A stretch of 64,000 nt of DNA from Dysosmobacter segnis (lineage in GTDB: Bacteria; Bacillota; Clostridia; Oscillospirales; Oscillospiraceae): positions 1 through 64,000 of the forward strand of contig NZ_JACOQI010000011.1 in assembly GCF_014297285.1 (NCBI RefSeq), in the 5' to 3' direction. Positions 17,191 to 23,929 of this stretch are shown here, one piece after another. The translations under genes were made by a program, and so were the position numbers. Within the stretch, counting starts at the first letter, position 1. Each line of letters opens with the position of its first letter. The notes beneath the pieces were generated by a model that saw nothing but the letters and a program-made list of their open reading frames with translations, had not been told where the DNA came from and did not search any database.

Positions 17191-17384
17191 TTACATCATC
17201 CTCTGCCCCTGCGTCTGCTCCGGGAAGGGCGGCTCCAAACGCCGCAGCAGGCCGAACTCCGTTTCCATCACGCAGTCGTTTTCCATGCAGTCCTGACCGT
17301 ATTTCTCAAAATCCATACAGCCACGGCGCAGGTGTCTGCCTCGCACCCGGTCTGCTTACATTTCAGTTCCGCCCGAATGATCAT
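17191..17384 (-). pseudogene. Frameshifted small Cys-rich gene
   Basis: An ATG at 17384 overlaps the stop of the ArdA gene (ATGA) and uses a ribosome site in its tail. The frame reads MIIRAELKCKQTGCEADTCA and then stops at 17268. The adjacent frame continues from about 17316 as DFEKYGQDCMENDCVMETEF to a stop at 17191, ending QRMM. Both halves look like real protein, and EKYG also occurs in the ArdA C-terminus (YEKYGTERMN). A single-base change near 17316-17330 best explains this; two overlapping tiny genes are the alternative. The break lies at the junction with the inserted tag gene. Confidence 0.5.
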
Positions 17385-18568
17385 CGTGAAAGCCCTCTCA
17401 TCTCCATGTGGCTGCTCTGGCTTCCGTTCATCACTTCTTCCAAGCGAAAAAAGCCCTTGTAGGCGATATAGCCCCGGTCAGTGAACATCCCGTCCTCATC
17501 ATTCATGCGCTCCGTGCCGTACTTCTCATAGTCATAAAAAGCGTCGAGATTTTCGTCATAGTCGAAATGACCGGACTGGCGGATCATGTACTTGCCGTAC
17601 TCGGCGGGAGAGTGTGCGCCGGGGGCAAAGTCAAAGAGGTCAAGACTTTCCGCAAGGTTTTTGATCTGTGCCACGGACTTTGGCTTTGCCAGCATGACCA
17701 CAGCCCCCAGCTTTTCCATATCCGCATTTGACAACCCATCCGTCGCTTCTGCCAGTTCGTTGAGGTCGGAGAGGGTTTCGTACTCCATATCCAACAGGAT
17801 ATCCACCTCATTGGGGAGCTGGCTGTCCTCCAGCCGCAGGCGGACATCGGCGGGATCTGTGATGTCCCCGCGAAGGAGGGCGCGGTCGATTTCCTCCCGC
17901 TCCATGGGGAGGTACAGCCATGTGGCGTGCTCGGTGTCCTCCGGCTCGGTTTTGGAGGTCACCGCAACGGTGATGGCGTTCGGCTCATAGTAATAGCAGG
18001 GGAAGAGCCGGCCATCATAGATCTGCTCTAACTTCATGCCGTTGTCGTAGACTACGCCGTAGGGTGTGATCGTGCCGCCGCCGTTTTCAATGAGCCGCCG
18101 CGCGGTTTCCTCGCCATCCAGCGCATCCAATTCCTCTGTTTTGGCGCTGCCGCCGTGCAGGTTCATGTAGTGGTCGCGGCCAACAGCGGCGAGGTCGGAA
18201 AAGTCGGTAATGACCGTGGCCTGCTGGCAGCAGAAGGTCAGGTTGATGAGATCTTTCAGCTCGAAGAATTCCAGCTTGTGGGCCATGGCCTGAAACTGCG
18301 CGGCCTCGCCGGTATCGAAGCTTTCCAGCCGTTTGGCGAGGTAGTTCAGCTCCTCCACATTGACCGCGAGCATTTCCGCTCGTTTCAGGACAGTGTAGAA
18401 ACTGTCGATCTTCTCCACCTTACAGTCCGCCTTGACCGCGTCGCCGATCTCCAGTGCCTCCAACAGCTCCATGCAGTGTGCGTACTGGTCGCGGGGGATG
18501 GGGAACGGGATGGTCGCCACGCCGTATTCCGGGTGGTTGGGATTACCGAGAACCGCTTGAATCATCAT
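17381..18568 (-). CDS. ArdA-like antirestriction protein, copy 2
   Basis: 395-aa acidic DNA-mimic-type protein. It opens with GNPNHPEYGVATIPFPIP, has a central TFCCQQATVITDFSDLAAVG, and ends with AEYGKYMIRQSGHFDYDENL and EKYGTERM, a layout I recognise from proteins annotated ArdA in gut Clostridia elements. The expected role is to inhibit type I restriction in the recipient cell. The start overlaps the previous gene by 26 bases and uses GGAGGAAAA inside it. The tail reads HMEMRGLSR and carries the ribosome site for the following small gene. Confidence 0.8.
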   Translation of the reverse strand: MMIQAVLGNPNHPEYGVATIPFPIPRDQYAHCMELLEALEIGDAVKADCKVEKIDSFYTVLKRAEMLAVNVEELNYLAKRLESFDTGEAAQFQAMAHKLEFFELKDLINLTFCCQQATVITDFSDLAAVGRDHYMNLHGGSAKTEELDALDGEETARRLIENGGGTITPYGVVYDNGMKLEQIYDGRLFPCYYYEPNAITVAVTSKTEPEDTEHATWLYLPMEREEIDRALLRGDITDPADVRLRLEDSQLPNEVDILLDMEYETLSDLNELAEATDGLSNADMEKLGAVVMLAKPKSVAQIKNLAESLDLFDFAPGAHSPAEYGKYMIRQSGHFDYDENLDAFYDYEKYGTERMNDEDGMFTDRGYIAYKGFFRLEEVMNGSQSSHMEMRGLSR

Positions 18569-18779
18569 TTGTGTTTTCCTCCAATCCGTTGATTTTGTTC
18601 ATTCTGGTCCGCAGACAGGTCCCGTCCGCACCCCAGCAGAGAAAGCCATGGCGGGGGTAAGGGCAGCCGTCACATTCCGGGGAGCGGCTGCAAACAGGCG
18701 CTGGCAGCGGCTCCTGCTGAAAGCCGGGGAAGTGCGGAAGAATGAGTTTGAAGTGGATCGTGCCGTAAATTTCCATCAT
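18543..18779 (-). CDS. Small Cys-rich protein
   Basis: 78-aa protein with seven cysteines or so, including CSRSPECDGCPYP and GFLCWGADGTC, suggesting a metal-binding knuckle. The N-terminus (EIYGTIHFKLILPHFPGF) is hydrophobic beta. No family is recognised. The ATG at 18779 has GAGGAGG five bases upstream, and the gene overlaps the ArdA start, so it belongs to the same translational chain. Confidence 0.6.
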   Translation of the reverse strand: MMEIYGTIHFKLILPHFPGFQQEPLPAPVCSRSPECDGCPYPRHGFLCWGADGTCLRTRMNKINGLEENTNDDSSGSR

Positions 18780-18793
18780 CTTTTCCTCCTCGT

Positions 18794-18826
18794 AAAATAA
18801 AAAGGCCGAGCAAAAATGCTCGGCCT
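18794..18826 (-). terminator. Intra-operon terminator before the Cys-rich gene
   Basis: AGGCCGAGC and GCTCGGCCT form a perfect 9-bp stem; on the minus strand TTTTTATTTT follows. The next ribosome site, GAGGAGG, comes right after the U-run, and the gene starts at 18779. Confidence 0.8.
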
Positions 18827-18836
18827 GCGTGGATAC

Positions 18837-19514
18837 TTATTTCATTGTCATGCCGCTCTGTTCCGGTGCGTCCCGCTGCCGCGGAGCATCCGCAGGCAGC
18901 AGTCCGTCGACCTGTTCCATCAGCTCCGCCAGCTCCTGATCCCGTCCGCACGAAAGGGTTTCGTCTTGCTCGCGGACGAACGCCAGCGCACGGTAGATCT
19001 CCGCAAGCTGCTCCGGCTCGAAAAGGGCGCCTTTTTGAACAAGCCCGCCGCGCACGGTGAAGTCCCGCTTGGCGGCATCGTAGTCGTCCTGGAAATAGTG
19101 CCCGTGATGGACGCCCTCTCGGTCATAGTCCCACTCCCAAGTCACAAACTGGACGCCGTGCTCGGTGGGGTGGCCCGCCAGCACCGCGTCACCGAAGTCC
19201 GCGAGGATACGGTAGTCGCCATCCAGTCCGCTGGCTTTGAGCCGCGGCGCGGTTTCCAGAATCGCCATGTATTCCGAAGTCATTTTGGCGGTGTCGATCA
19301 CGGTTTGCAGCGCATCCTGCGCCCGAATACTGTCCACGTTCTCTTGCCGGTACAACACGCTGCCCTTGCCGGATACGCGGCAGAGACGCCCTTTTTCCCA
19401 GCAGACGGGCAGGTGGTGATCCTCAATCGGCTCCACCGTGAAACCATTCTGTCGCAGCCGGATGGCGGTTTCTTCAAGGAAACGGAGCTGCGCGGTTTCA
19501 TTCTGATTGTTCAT
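18837..19514 (-). CDS. Unknown first gene of the minus-strand operon
   Basis: 225-aa soluble acidic protein. Visible features are a helical N-terminus (AQLRFLEETAIRLRQNGF), a beta segment ending CRVSGKGSVLYR, a helix SEYMAILETAPRLKASGL, and a compact region with VQFVTWEWDYDREGVHHGHY. I do not recognise the family with confidence; similar accessory proteins occur with ArdA and DUF3849 genes. The tail SGMTMK matches the recurrent tails of this operon. The ATG at 19514 follows GAGGAGG by eight bases; an upstream extension to 19637 crosses a terminator stem and is unlikely. Confidence 0.65.
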   Translation of the reverse strand: MNNQNETAQLRFLEETAIRLRQNGFTVEPIEDHHLPVCWEKGRLCRVSGKGSVLYRQENVDSIRAQDALQTVIDTAKMTSEYMAILETAPRLKASGLDGDYRILADFGDAVLAGHPTEHGVQFVTWEWDYDREGVHHGHYFQDDYDAAKRDFTVRGGLVQKGALFEPEQLAEIYRALAFVREQDETLSCGRDQELAELMEQVDGLLPADAPRQRDAPEQSGMTMK

Positions 19515-19533
19515 TTTGGAGTCCTCCTCGTAA

Positions 19534-19571
19534 GCAAAAAAATAAGCCGGAGCATCCTGAAATGCTCCGGC
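19534..19571 (-). terminator. Leader terminator ahead of the operon's first gene
   Basis: GCCGGAGCAT and ATGCTCCGGC form a 10-bp stem with a short loop, followed on the minus strand by TTATTTTTTTGC. The first gene begins at 19514, immediately after the U-run and a GAGGAGG. Its position suggests attenuation of the whole element operon. Confidence 0.75.
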
Positions 19572-19739
19572 CGGTTGACGGATTAAGTTGTGAAATGAAA
19601 AAGGGCGCCTTTTTGATGGCTTCGACGAAACCAACAAACAGACGCCCGAAAGATCGTATAAAATTTTGAGGAAAGATCGCTCTATTTTGCGCCCGCAAAA
19701 AGGGCGCTTCTCAGGATTTTGCCTTTGAATCTGTGAAAA

Positions 19740-19766
19740 GGGGAGTTCAAATCTCCCCGGTTACCA
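19740..19766 (+). other. tRNA T-arm-like fragment, possible attachment-site relic
   Basis: GGGAG, TTCAAAT and CTCCC form a typical T stem and loop, followed by CGGTTACCA, resembling the 3' end of a tRNA on the plus strand. No matching 5' half exists next to it. Conjugative elements often integrate at tRNA 3' ends, so this may mark the right end, but the other end is not visible. The surrounding 19572-19811 holds no convincing gene, only a small GCGCCC/GGGCGC stem at 19690-19707. Confidence 0.3.
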
Positions 19767-19811
19767 AAATAACGCGAAAATATCTTTTTTTCTGAGCGCA
19801 GAATTTGAAAT

Positions 19812-19878
19812 AAAAAAAGGTGGCAACCCTTTGGTATTCTAAGCGTTGCGCTTAAAATATCCGAATTGTTGCCACCTT
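19812..19878 (-). terminator. Terminator of the tRNA-Ser genes
   Basis: AAGGTGGCAAC and GTTGCCACCTT form the base of a stem with an inner AAGCG/CGCTT stem; TTTTTTTA follows on the minus strand, directly after the CCA end of tRNA-Ser(GCT). Confidence 0.85.
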
Positions 19879-19879
19879 A

Positions 19880-19972
19880 TGGCGCGGAAGGAGGGATTTG
19901 AACCCTCGCGCCGGTTTTATCCAGCCTACTCCCTTAGCAGGGGAGCCCCTTCGGCCTCTTGGGTACTTCCGC
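19880..19972 (-). tRNA. tRNA-Ser (GCT anticodon)
   Basis: Class II tRNA reading AGC/AGU codons. Acceptor strands GCGGAAG and CTTCCGC pair, the anticodon loop is CTGCTAA between CTCCC and GGGAG, a long variable arm follows, and the T loop is TTCAAAT. CCA is encoded (19882-19880). Confidence 0.95.
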
Positions 19973-19995
19973 AGGTCGATGGTGTTTTATGAAAT

Positions 19996-20083
19996 TGGCG
20001 GAGAGAGTGGGATTCGAACCCACGGAGACTTGCGCCTCGCCGGTTTTCAAGACCGGTTCCTTAAACCACTCGGACATCTCTCC
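19996..20083 (-). tRNA. tRNA-Ser (TGA anticodon)
   Basis: Class II tRNA reading UCA and related codons. Acceptor strands GGAGAGA and TCTCTCC pair, the anticodon loop is CTTGAAA between CCGGT and ACCGG, and the T loop is TTCGAAT. CCA is encoded. It is read first, then tRNA-Ser(GCT) 23 bases downstream. Confidence 0.95.
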
Positions 20084-20121
20084 ATCGGCAGAGGAGTTCT
20101 CCGGCTCTCAAACGCTTGATT

Positions 20122-20151
20122 AGTTTACCATAGATTGGGGCGGTTTGTCAA
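20122..20151 (-). promoter_or_regulatory. Promoter of the tRNA-Ser pair
   Basis: On the minus strand TTGACA (20151-20146), an 18-base spacer and TAAACT (20127-20122) lie about 40 bases before the first tRNA. Confidence 0.7.
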
Positions 20152-20304
20152 CCGAAAACGGAGAATCTTTTTATAAAAATTTATCAGGCGGAAAACGTTC
20201 ACAATTTAAAGATGACTTTTCCGCAGGGAACGGTTATAATAATGCTATCTGTCCGGTGGGTCTGGACCGCCGGGATACCTGAACGAATGACAGGAGGACC
20301 CGTT

Positions 20305-21168
20305 TTGAAGAAACTGAACCAATGGATCGACCGGTTTGCGTACAGCCATCCTCGTTTCGGCATACCGAACCTGATGCTCTACATTGTTATCGCCAATGCG
20401 GTGACGTACATCCTGACGCTGTTCGCCGGGGCAGCGGCCCTGAGCTTTTTGAAATTTGACCTCTACCATGTGCTTCATGGCGAGGTGTGGCGGTTGGTGA
20501 CCTTTGTGCTGCTGCCCTTTACCTATCGCCCCATATCGCTGTTCATCATGCTGTCTTTCTGCTACTTCGTGGGCGGGACGCTGGAGCGGGAGTGGGGCAC
20601 CGCCAAGTTTACCCTGTACTATCTCAGCGGTATGCTGTTCAGCGTGCTGTCCACGGTGATCCTCTCGCTGGCTACGAGGTATTACGGCTGGAGCCTGTCC
20701 GACGCCTATTACATCAACCTGACGATGTTCCTGGCCTTCGCAGTGATGTATCCCGACGCGCAGGTCTGGTTTTATGGGGTGATCCCTCTGAAGGCCAAGT
20801 GGCTGGCATGGGCGGACATCGCTTTGATGGCGTGGAACATCGCTCGGTCCGTGCGGTACGGTGCCTACGCCAGTGCTCTGGCCGCTGTGGTGGCAATTTT
20901 GAACTTTGTGATCTTCTTCTGGGAGGATATCAAGAGCATTTTGGGGATCCAGAGCCGTCAGCGGTCCAGACAGACCATTCAATTCAAGTCCGCCGTCCGG
21001 CAGCAGAAGAAGGCGGAGACGGAGCGAGGCTACCGCCACAAGTGCGAGGTCTGCGGCCGCACGGACGCTGACCACCCGGAGCTGGAATTCCGCTACTGTT
21101 CCAAATGCCAGGGCTATCACTGCTTCTGCTCAGACCACATTTTTGACCACCAGCACTTCACAAAATAA
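20305..21168 (+). CDS. Rhomboid-like membrane protein with C-terminal zinc-binding domain
   Basis: 287-aa polytopic membrane protein of the rhomboid superfamily layout: VWRLVTFVLLPF after the first helix, then FVGGTLEREWGT, and about six membrane helices up to residue 215. The GxSx serine motif and the catalytic His of active rhomboid proteases are not seen (the matching helix reads YINLTMFLAFAVMYP), so it is probably a pseudoprotease like derlins. A basic linker leads to a Cys/His module at residues about 245-287 (CEVCG, CSKCQGYHCFCSDH), a likely zinc site in the cytosol. The start is TTG at 20305, seven bases after AGGAGG; the in-frame ATG further upstream lacks one. Confidence 0.75.
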   Translation: MKKLNQWIDRFAYSHPRFGIPNLMLYIVIANAVTYILTLFAGAAALSFLKFDLYHVLHGEVWRLVTFVLLPFTYRPISLFIMLSFCYFVGGTLEREWGTAKFTLYYLSGMLFSVLSTVILSLATRYYGWSLSDAYYINLTMFLAFAVMYPDAQVWFYGVIPLKAKWLAWADIALMAWNIARSVRYGAYASALAAVVAILNFVIFFWEDIKSILGIQSRQRSRQTIQFKSAVRQQKKAETERGYRHKCEVCGRTDADHPELEFRYCSKCQGYHCFCSDHIFDHQHFTK

Positions 21169-21171
21169 AGC

Positions 21172-21206
21172 AATCCCGGCGCGGTTTGACCGTGCCGGGA
21201 TTTTTT
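21172..21206 (+). terminator. Terminator between rhomboid-like gene and rsmI
   Basis: AATCCCGGC and GCCGGGATT pair around a GC-rich loop and a run of six T follows on the plus strand. It lies between convergent genes and probably serves both. Confidence 0.8.
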
Positions 21207-21210
21207 GCCC

Positions 21211-22041
21211 TTACCGCTCCAAGGCGGCAGCGTACAGCTCGTTTTTGGAAAGGCCGGTGTGCTCCGCCACCTCCTTGGCGGCGTCCTTCAGTCGCATCCC
21301 CTGTTCCTTCAGAGCGAGGACCTGCGCCACGCCGTCCTCCAGCGTCACCACGGCGCCGGTTTTGGGAGCGGCTCCGGCCACCACAAGGACGTATTCGCCC
21401 TTGGGGGCGTTCTCCTCGTAATAGGCCACGGCCTCGGCCAGGGTGAAACGCAGGACCTCCTCGTGGAGCTTGGTCAGCTCCCGGCACAGGGAGATCCGGC
21501 GGTCCGGGCCGAAGGCCTCCATCAGGTCATTCAGTGTGGTGCGGAGCTTGTGAGGGGCTTCGTGGAAGATCATGGTCCGGGTCTCGTCCTTTAAGGAATT
21601 CAGGTGCTCCCGGCGGCTTTTTTTATTGACAGTGAGGAACCCTTCAAAGGTGAAGCGTCCGGTGGGCAGACCGCTGACAGCTAAGGCGTTGACGGCGGCG
21701 CAGCAGCCGGGAATGGCCCGGACCTCCACGCCGTTTTCCGCGCACAGCCGCACCAGATCCTCACCGGGGTCAGAGATGGCGGGGGTGCCGGCGTCCGTCA
21801 TCAGAGCGCAGGATTCCCCGGCCAGCAGTCGATTCAGAACGCTCTGCCCGGCGGTGACGTGATTGTGTTCGTGATAGCTGATCAAAGGCTTTTTCACGCC
21901 GAAATGGTTCAAAAGCTTCATGGACACACGGGTGTCCTCCGCAGCGATGAAGTCCGCGTTTTCCAGCGTTTCCACCGCACGGGGGGTGAAGTCCCCCAGA
22001 TTGCCGATGGGCGTAGCTACCAGATATAAAATGCCTGCCAT
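21211..22041 (-). CDS. rsmI: 16S rRNA 2'-O-methyltransferase RsmI
   Basis: 276-aa AdoMet-dependent enzyme that methylates the 2'-O of C1402 in 16S rRNA. The family signature LYLVATPIGNLGDFTPRAVE is at the N-terminus, with AAEDTRVSMKLLNHF, MTDAGTPAISDPG and VRAIPGCCAAVNAL following. Length is normal. It lies two bases after trmN6 and forms an operon with it, a frequent pairing in Bacillota. The ribosome site AGGAGG precedes the ATG at 22041. Confidence 0.95.
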   Translation of the reverse strand: MAGILYLVATPIGNLGDFTPRAVETLENADFIAAEDTRVSMKLLNHFGVKKPLISYHEHNHVTAGQSVLNRLLAGESCALMTDAGTPAISDPGEDLVRLCAENGVEVRAIPGCCAAVNALAVSGLPTGRFTFEGFLTVNKKSRREHLNSLKDETRTMIFHEAPHKLRTTLNDLMEAFGPDRRISLCRELTKLHEEVLRFTLAEAVAYYEENAPKGEYVLVVAGAAPKTGAVVTLEDGVAQVLALKEQGMRLKDAAKEVAEHTGLSKNELYAAALER

Positions 22042-22043
22042 GG

Positions 22044-22772
22044 TCAGACCTCCTGATCTCGAAAGTAAATGGCGTTCAGCTCCCAGGAGGGAGCGCCGGT
22101 ATCCGTTTGCAAAAGAAGGGGCGGTTGAATGTCCACCCCCGGCTTACCGCCCCGGCAGCCCTCTATCAAAAAGAGGGAAGGGGCTGTGTCCGGTCGGTTC
22201 TGGACGAAGCGCAGCCGCTTGGGTTCCATGCCCGCCTCCCGCAGAGCGCAGGCTGTGTCCGTCAGCCGTTCTGGCTTGTGGACCAGACAGAATTTTCCGC
22301 CCCACCGCAGCAGATAGGACGCGGCGGTGCAGATATCCGTCAGACTCGCCTCCGTTTCGGAGCGGGCAGTGCGGCGGGCGCTGTCCCCGGAGACTTTTCC
22401 GCTGGCAGGCGGATAGTAGGGCGGGTTGCAGACCACCAGATCAAAGGAGCCGGTGGAAAAATGCTGCCGCACCTGCCGGAGGTCGATACACCGAAACGTG
22501 AGCCGGTCCGTCAGGCGGTTTTCGGCGGCGGCCCGCTCTGCCAGCGCCACAGCCGCCGGTTGAATATCGATCCCGGTGACGGTCAGTTCCGACTGCCTTT
22601 GCAGGAGCAGCAGCCCCACTAGGCCGGTGCCGCAGCCCAGATCGCAGACCCGCAGTCCGGCGGAGAGCTTCGGCAGGGAGGACAGCAGAAAGGAGTCCGT
22701 GCCGGGGCGGAACAGCGTATCATCCCAGACGAACCGCAGCCCGTCCGGTTTCAGGTATTCCCAATGCTCCAC
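22044..22772 (-). CDS. trmN6: tRNA1(Val) A37 N6-methyltransferase-like protein
   Basis: 242-aa Rossmann-fold methyltransferase of the YabB/TrmN6 family. The AdoMet motif is VCDLGCGTGLVGLLLL, and the N6-adenine motif NPPY appears in FDLVVCNPPYYPP, consistent with methylating A37 of a tRNA. The N-terminus (GLRFVWDDTLFRPGTDSFLL) is typical. The start is GTG at 22772 behind GGGAGGTG. It is transcribed with rsmI. Confidence 0.88.
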   Translation of the reverse strand: MEHWEYLKPDGLRFVWDDTLFRPGTDSFLLSSLPKLSAGLRVCDLGCGTGLVGLLLLQRQSELTVTGIDIQPAAVALAERAAAENRLTDRLTFRCIDLRQVRQHFSTGSFDLVVCNPPYYPPASGKVSGDSARRTARSETEASLTDICTAASYLLRWGGKFCLVHKPERLTDTACALREAGMEPKRLRFVQNRPDTAPSLFLIEGCRGGKPGVDIQPPLLLQTDTGAPSWELNAIYFRDQEV

Positions 22773-22844
22773 GCCGTCACCTCCCGTTGAACGTTTCTAT
22801 TATTATATAGGGGAACCGCTTTCTTCGCAAGTCCCGGCGGCAAA

Positions 22845-22882
22845 CAAAAAAACCGTCTCAGGATCGGGCCTGAGACGGTTTT
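22845..22882 (-). terminator. Terminator of the ferredoxin gene
   Basis: AACCGTCTCAGG and CCTGAGACGGTT form a 12-bp stem; on the minus strand TTTTTTTG follows, 18 bases after the ferredoxin stop. Confidence 0.85.
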
Positions 22883-22899
22883 ATGTATCCCTTTAAGAA

Positions 22900-23073
22900 T
22901 TATTCCTCGGGGACGATGGCGCCGTTGGGGCAGGTGTCGCTGCAAGAACCGCAGTCCAGGCAAGCGGCAGAATCGATCACGTACTGATCGTCGCCCTGGC
23001 TGATAGCGCCGGCGGGGCAAACGTCTGCGCAGGAACCGCAGCTGACGCAAGCAGAAGTAATCTTATAAGCCAT
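22900..23073 (-). CDS. 2[4Fe-4S] ferredoxin
   Basis: 57-aa clostridial-type ferredoxin that carries electrons in the cytosol. Two CxxCxxC...CP motifs are visible: CVSCGSCADVCP and CLDCGSCSDTCP, each binding one 4Fe-4S cluster with the last Cys of the other. The start at 23073 follows GGAGG. It is monocistronic, between its own terminator and the ctsR promoter region. Confidence 0.95.
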   Translation of the reverse strand: MAYKITSACVSCGSCADVCPAGAISQGDDQYVIDSAACLDCGSCSDTCPNGAIVPEE

Positions 23074-23292
23074 GTGTACACACCTCCATTAGAATGTGCC
23101 TTCATTGTATCATACAATTTCTAAAAAGCAAGGGCGATTTGTTAAATTCTTACCAAGGAAAAAGAAAACTGTGAAAATGTCACAAAAATCGGAAAAACAT
23201 TGGAAAAAGCAGGGCCTTTCGGCGGTTAGAGATATTGAACTGCATATGCGAACTATGGGGGAAATGAGCGTTCACAAACTGTTTACACAAAT

Positions 23293-23381
23293 GGTCAAAG
23301 AAAGTCAAAAATAGCTATTGACATTGGAAAAGATCGTGCTATACTACAATCAAACAAAGGTTAAAGATAGTCAAAGTCAAA
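23293..23381 (+). promoter_or_regulatory. ctsR promoter with CtsR operators
   Basis: TTGACA (23318-23323) and TATACT (23340-23345) are separated by 16 bases. A perfect CtsR box, GGTCAAA-GAA-AGTCAAA, lies at 23293-23309 upstream of the -35; a second, GGTTAAA-GAT-AGTCAAA, at 23359-23375 overlaps the transcript start, with an extra AGTCAAA half-site at 23375-23381. This predicts heat- and stress-controlled autoregulation of the ctsR-mcsA-clpC operon. The rest of the 23074-23409 gap shows nothing else. Confidence 0.88.
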
Positions 23382-23409
23382 AGACAGAGACGAGAAAGGA
23401 GATGTCCCC

Positions 23410-23862
23410 ATGGGGATTTCAGATTTGATCGCCAGCTTTTTGCAGGATAGCTTGGATACGGCGGAGAACGGTGTGCTGGAGGTCCAGCGCAGCGAGTTGG
23501 CCCAGCGGTTCAACTGTGTACCCAGCCAGATCAACTATGTGATGTCCACCCGGTTTTCACCGGAGCGGGGCTACATCGTAGAGAGCCGGCGCGGCGGCAA
23601 CGGATATATCCGCATCACCCGGGTGCAGGTGGACCGGCAGACGCTGATGATGCACGTCATCAACAGTCTGGGCAGCAGCGTGGATCTGGCTTCGGCCAGA
23701 GCCATCCTCAGCAATCTGGTGCAGTCCGGCGCGTTGGAGCGGGACATGGGTCAGACGATCCTCACCGCCGTGGGCGATAAGGCCCTGAGCCGGGTACCCC
23801 GGGAGAGCCGGGACGCCGTCCGGGCGGATATCCTGCGACAGGTGCTGATCCTTCAGGTTTGA
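23410..23862 (+). CDS. ctsR: Transcriptional repressor CtsR
   Basis: 150-aa repressor of class III heat-shock genes. The N-terminal winged helix has VQRSELAQRFNCVPSQINYV and the wing ESRRGGNGYIRI with the conserved GGxGY-type turn; the C-terminal dimerisation domain follows. It binds the GGTCAAA direct repeats seen upstream. The ATG at 23410 follows GAAAGGAG. It leads an operon with mcsA and clpC. Confidence 0.95.
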   Translation: MGISDLIASFLQDSLDTAENGVLEVQRSELAQRFNCVPSQINYVMSTRFSPERGYIVESRRGGNGYIRITRVQVDRQTLMMHVINSLGSSVDLASARAILSNLVQSGALERDMGQTILTAVGDKALSRVPRESRDAVRADILRQVLILQV

Positions 23863-23929
23863 ACGCCTGAAGAAGGGCACGCAACACAGTTAAGAAAAAA
23901 TTTATATACAGTTTATGGAGGAATGCATT

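Larger units (their letters stand above)
1..19770. mobile_element. Right-hand part of an integrative conjugative element
   Basis: A near-continuous minus-strand gene train carries a TrbL/VirB6-like channel protein, DUF3852, a giant SpaA-type adhesin, sortase, DUF3849, YodL, DUF4314, two ArdA-like antirestriction proteins and a Dam methylase. This set is typical of clostridial conjugative transposons of the CTn/Tn1549-like group. The integrase, relaxase and ATPases are not in the window and should lie beyond position 1. The right edge is placed between the first operon gene (start 19514) and the tRNA-Ser terminator (19812); a tRNA T-arm-like fragment at 19740-19766 is a possible attachment-site relic. 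The exact edge is an inference. Confidence 0.8.

Noticed and set aside
19498..19698. A 66-codon minus-strand frame from a TTG at 19698 that could be a leader peptide
   Set aside because: No ribosome site, and it runs through the terminator stem in a different frame from the real gene; no homologue known to me.
23096..23314. A 72-codon plus-strand frame upstream of ctsR
   Set aside because: No ribosome site, Lys-rich AT-driven composition, and it overlaps the CtsR operator.
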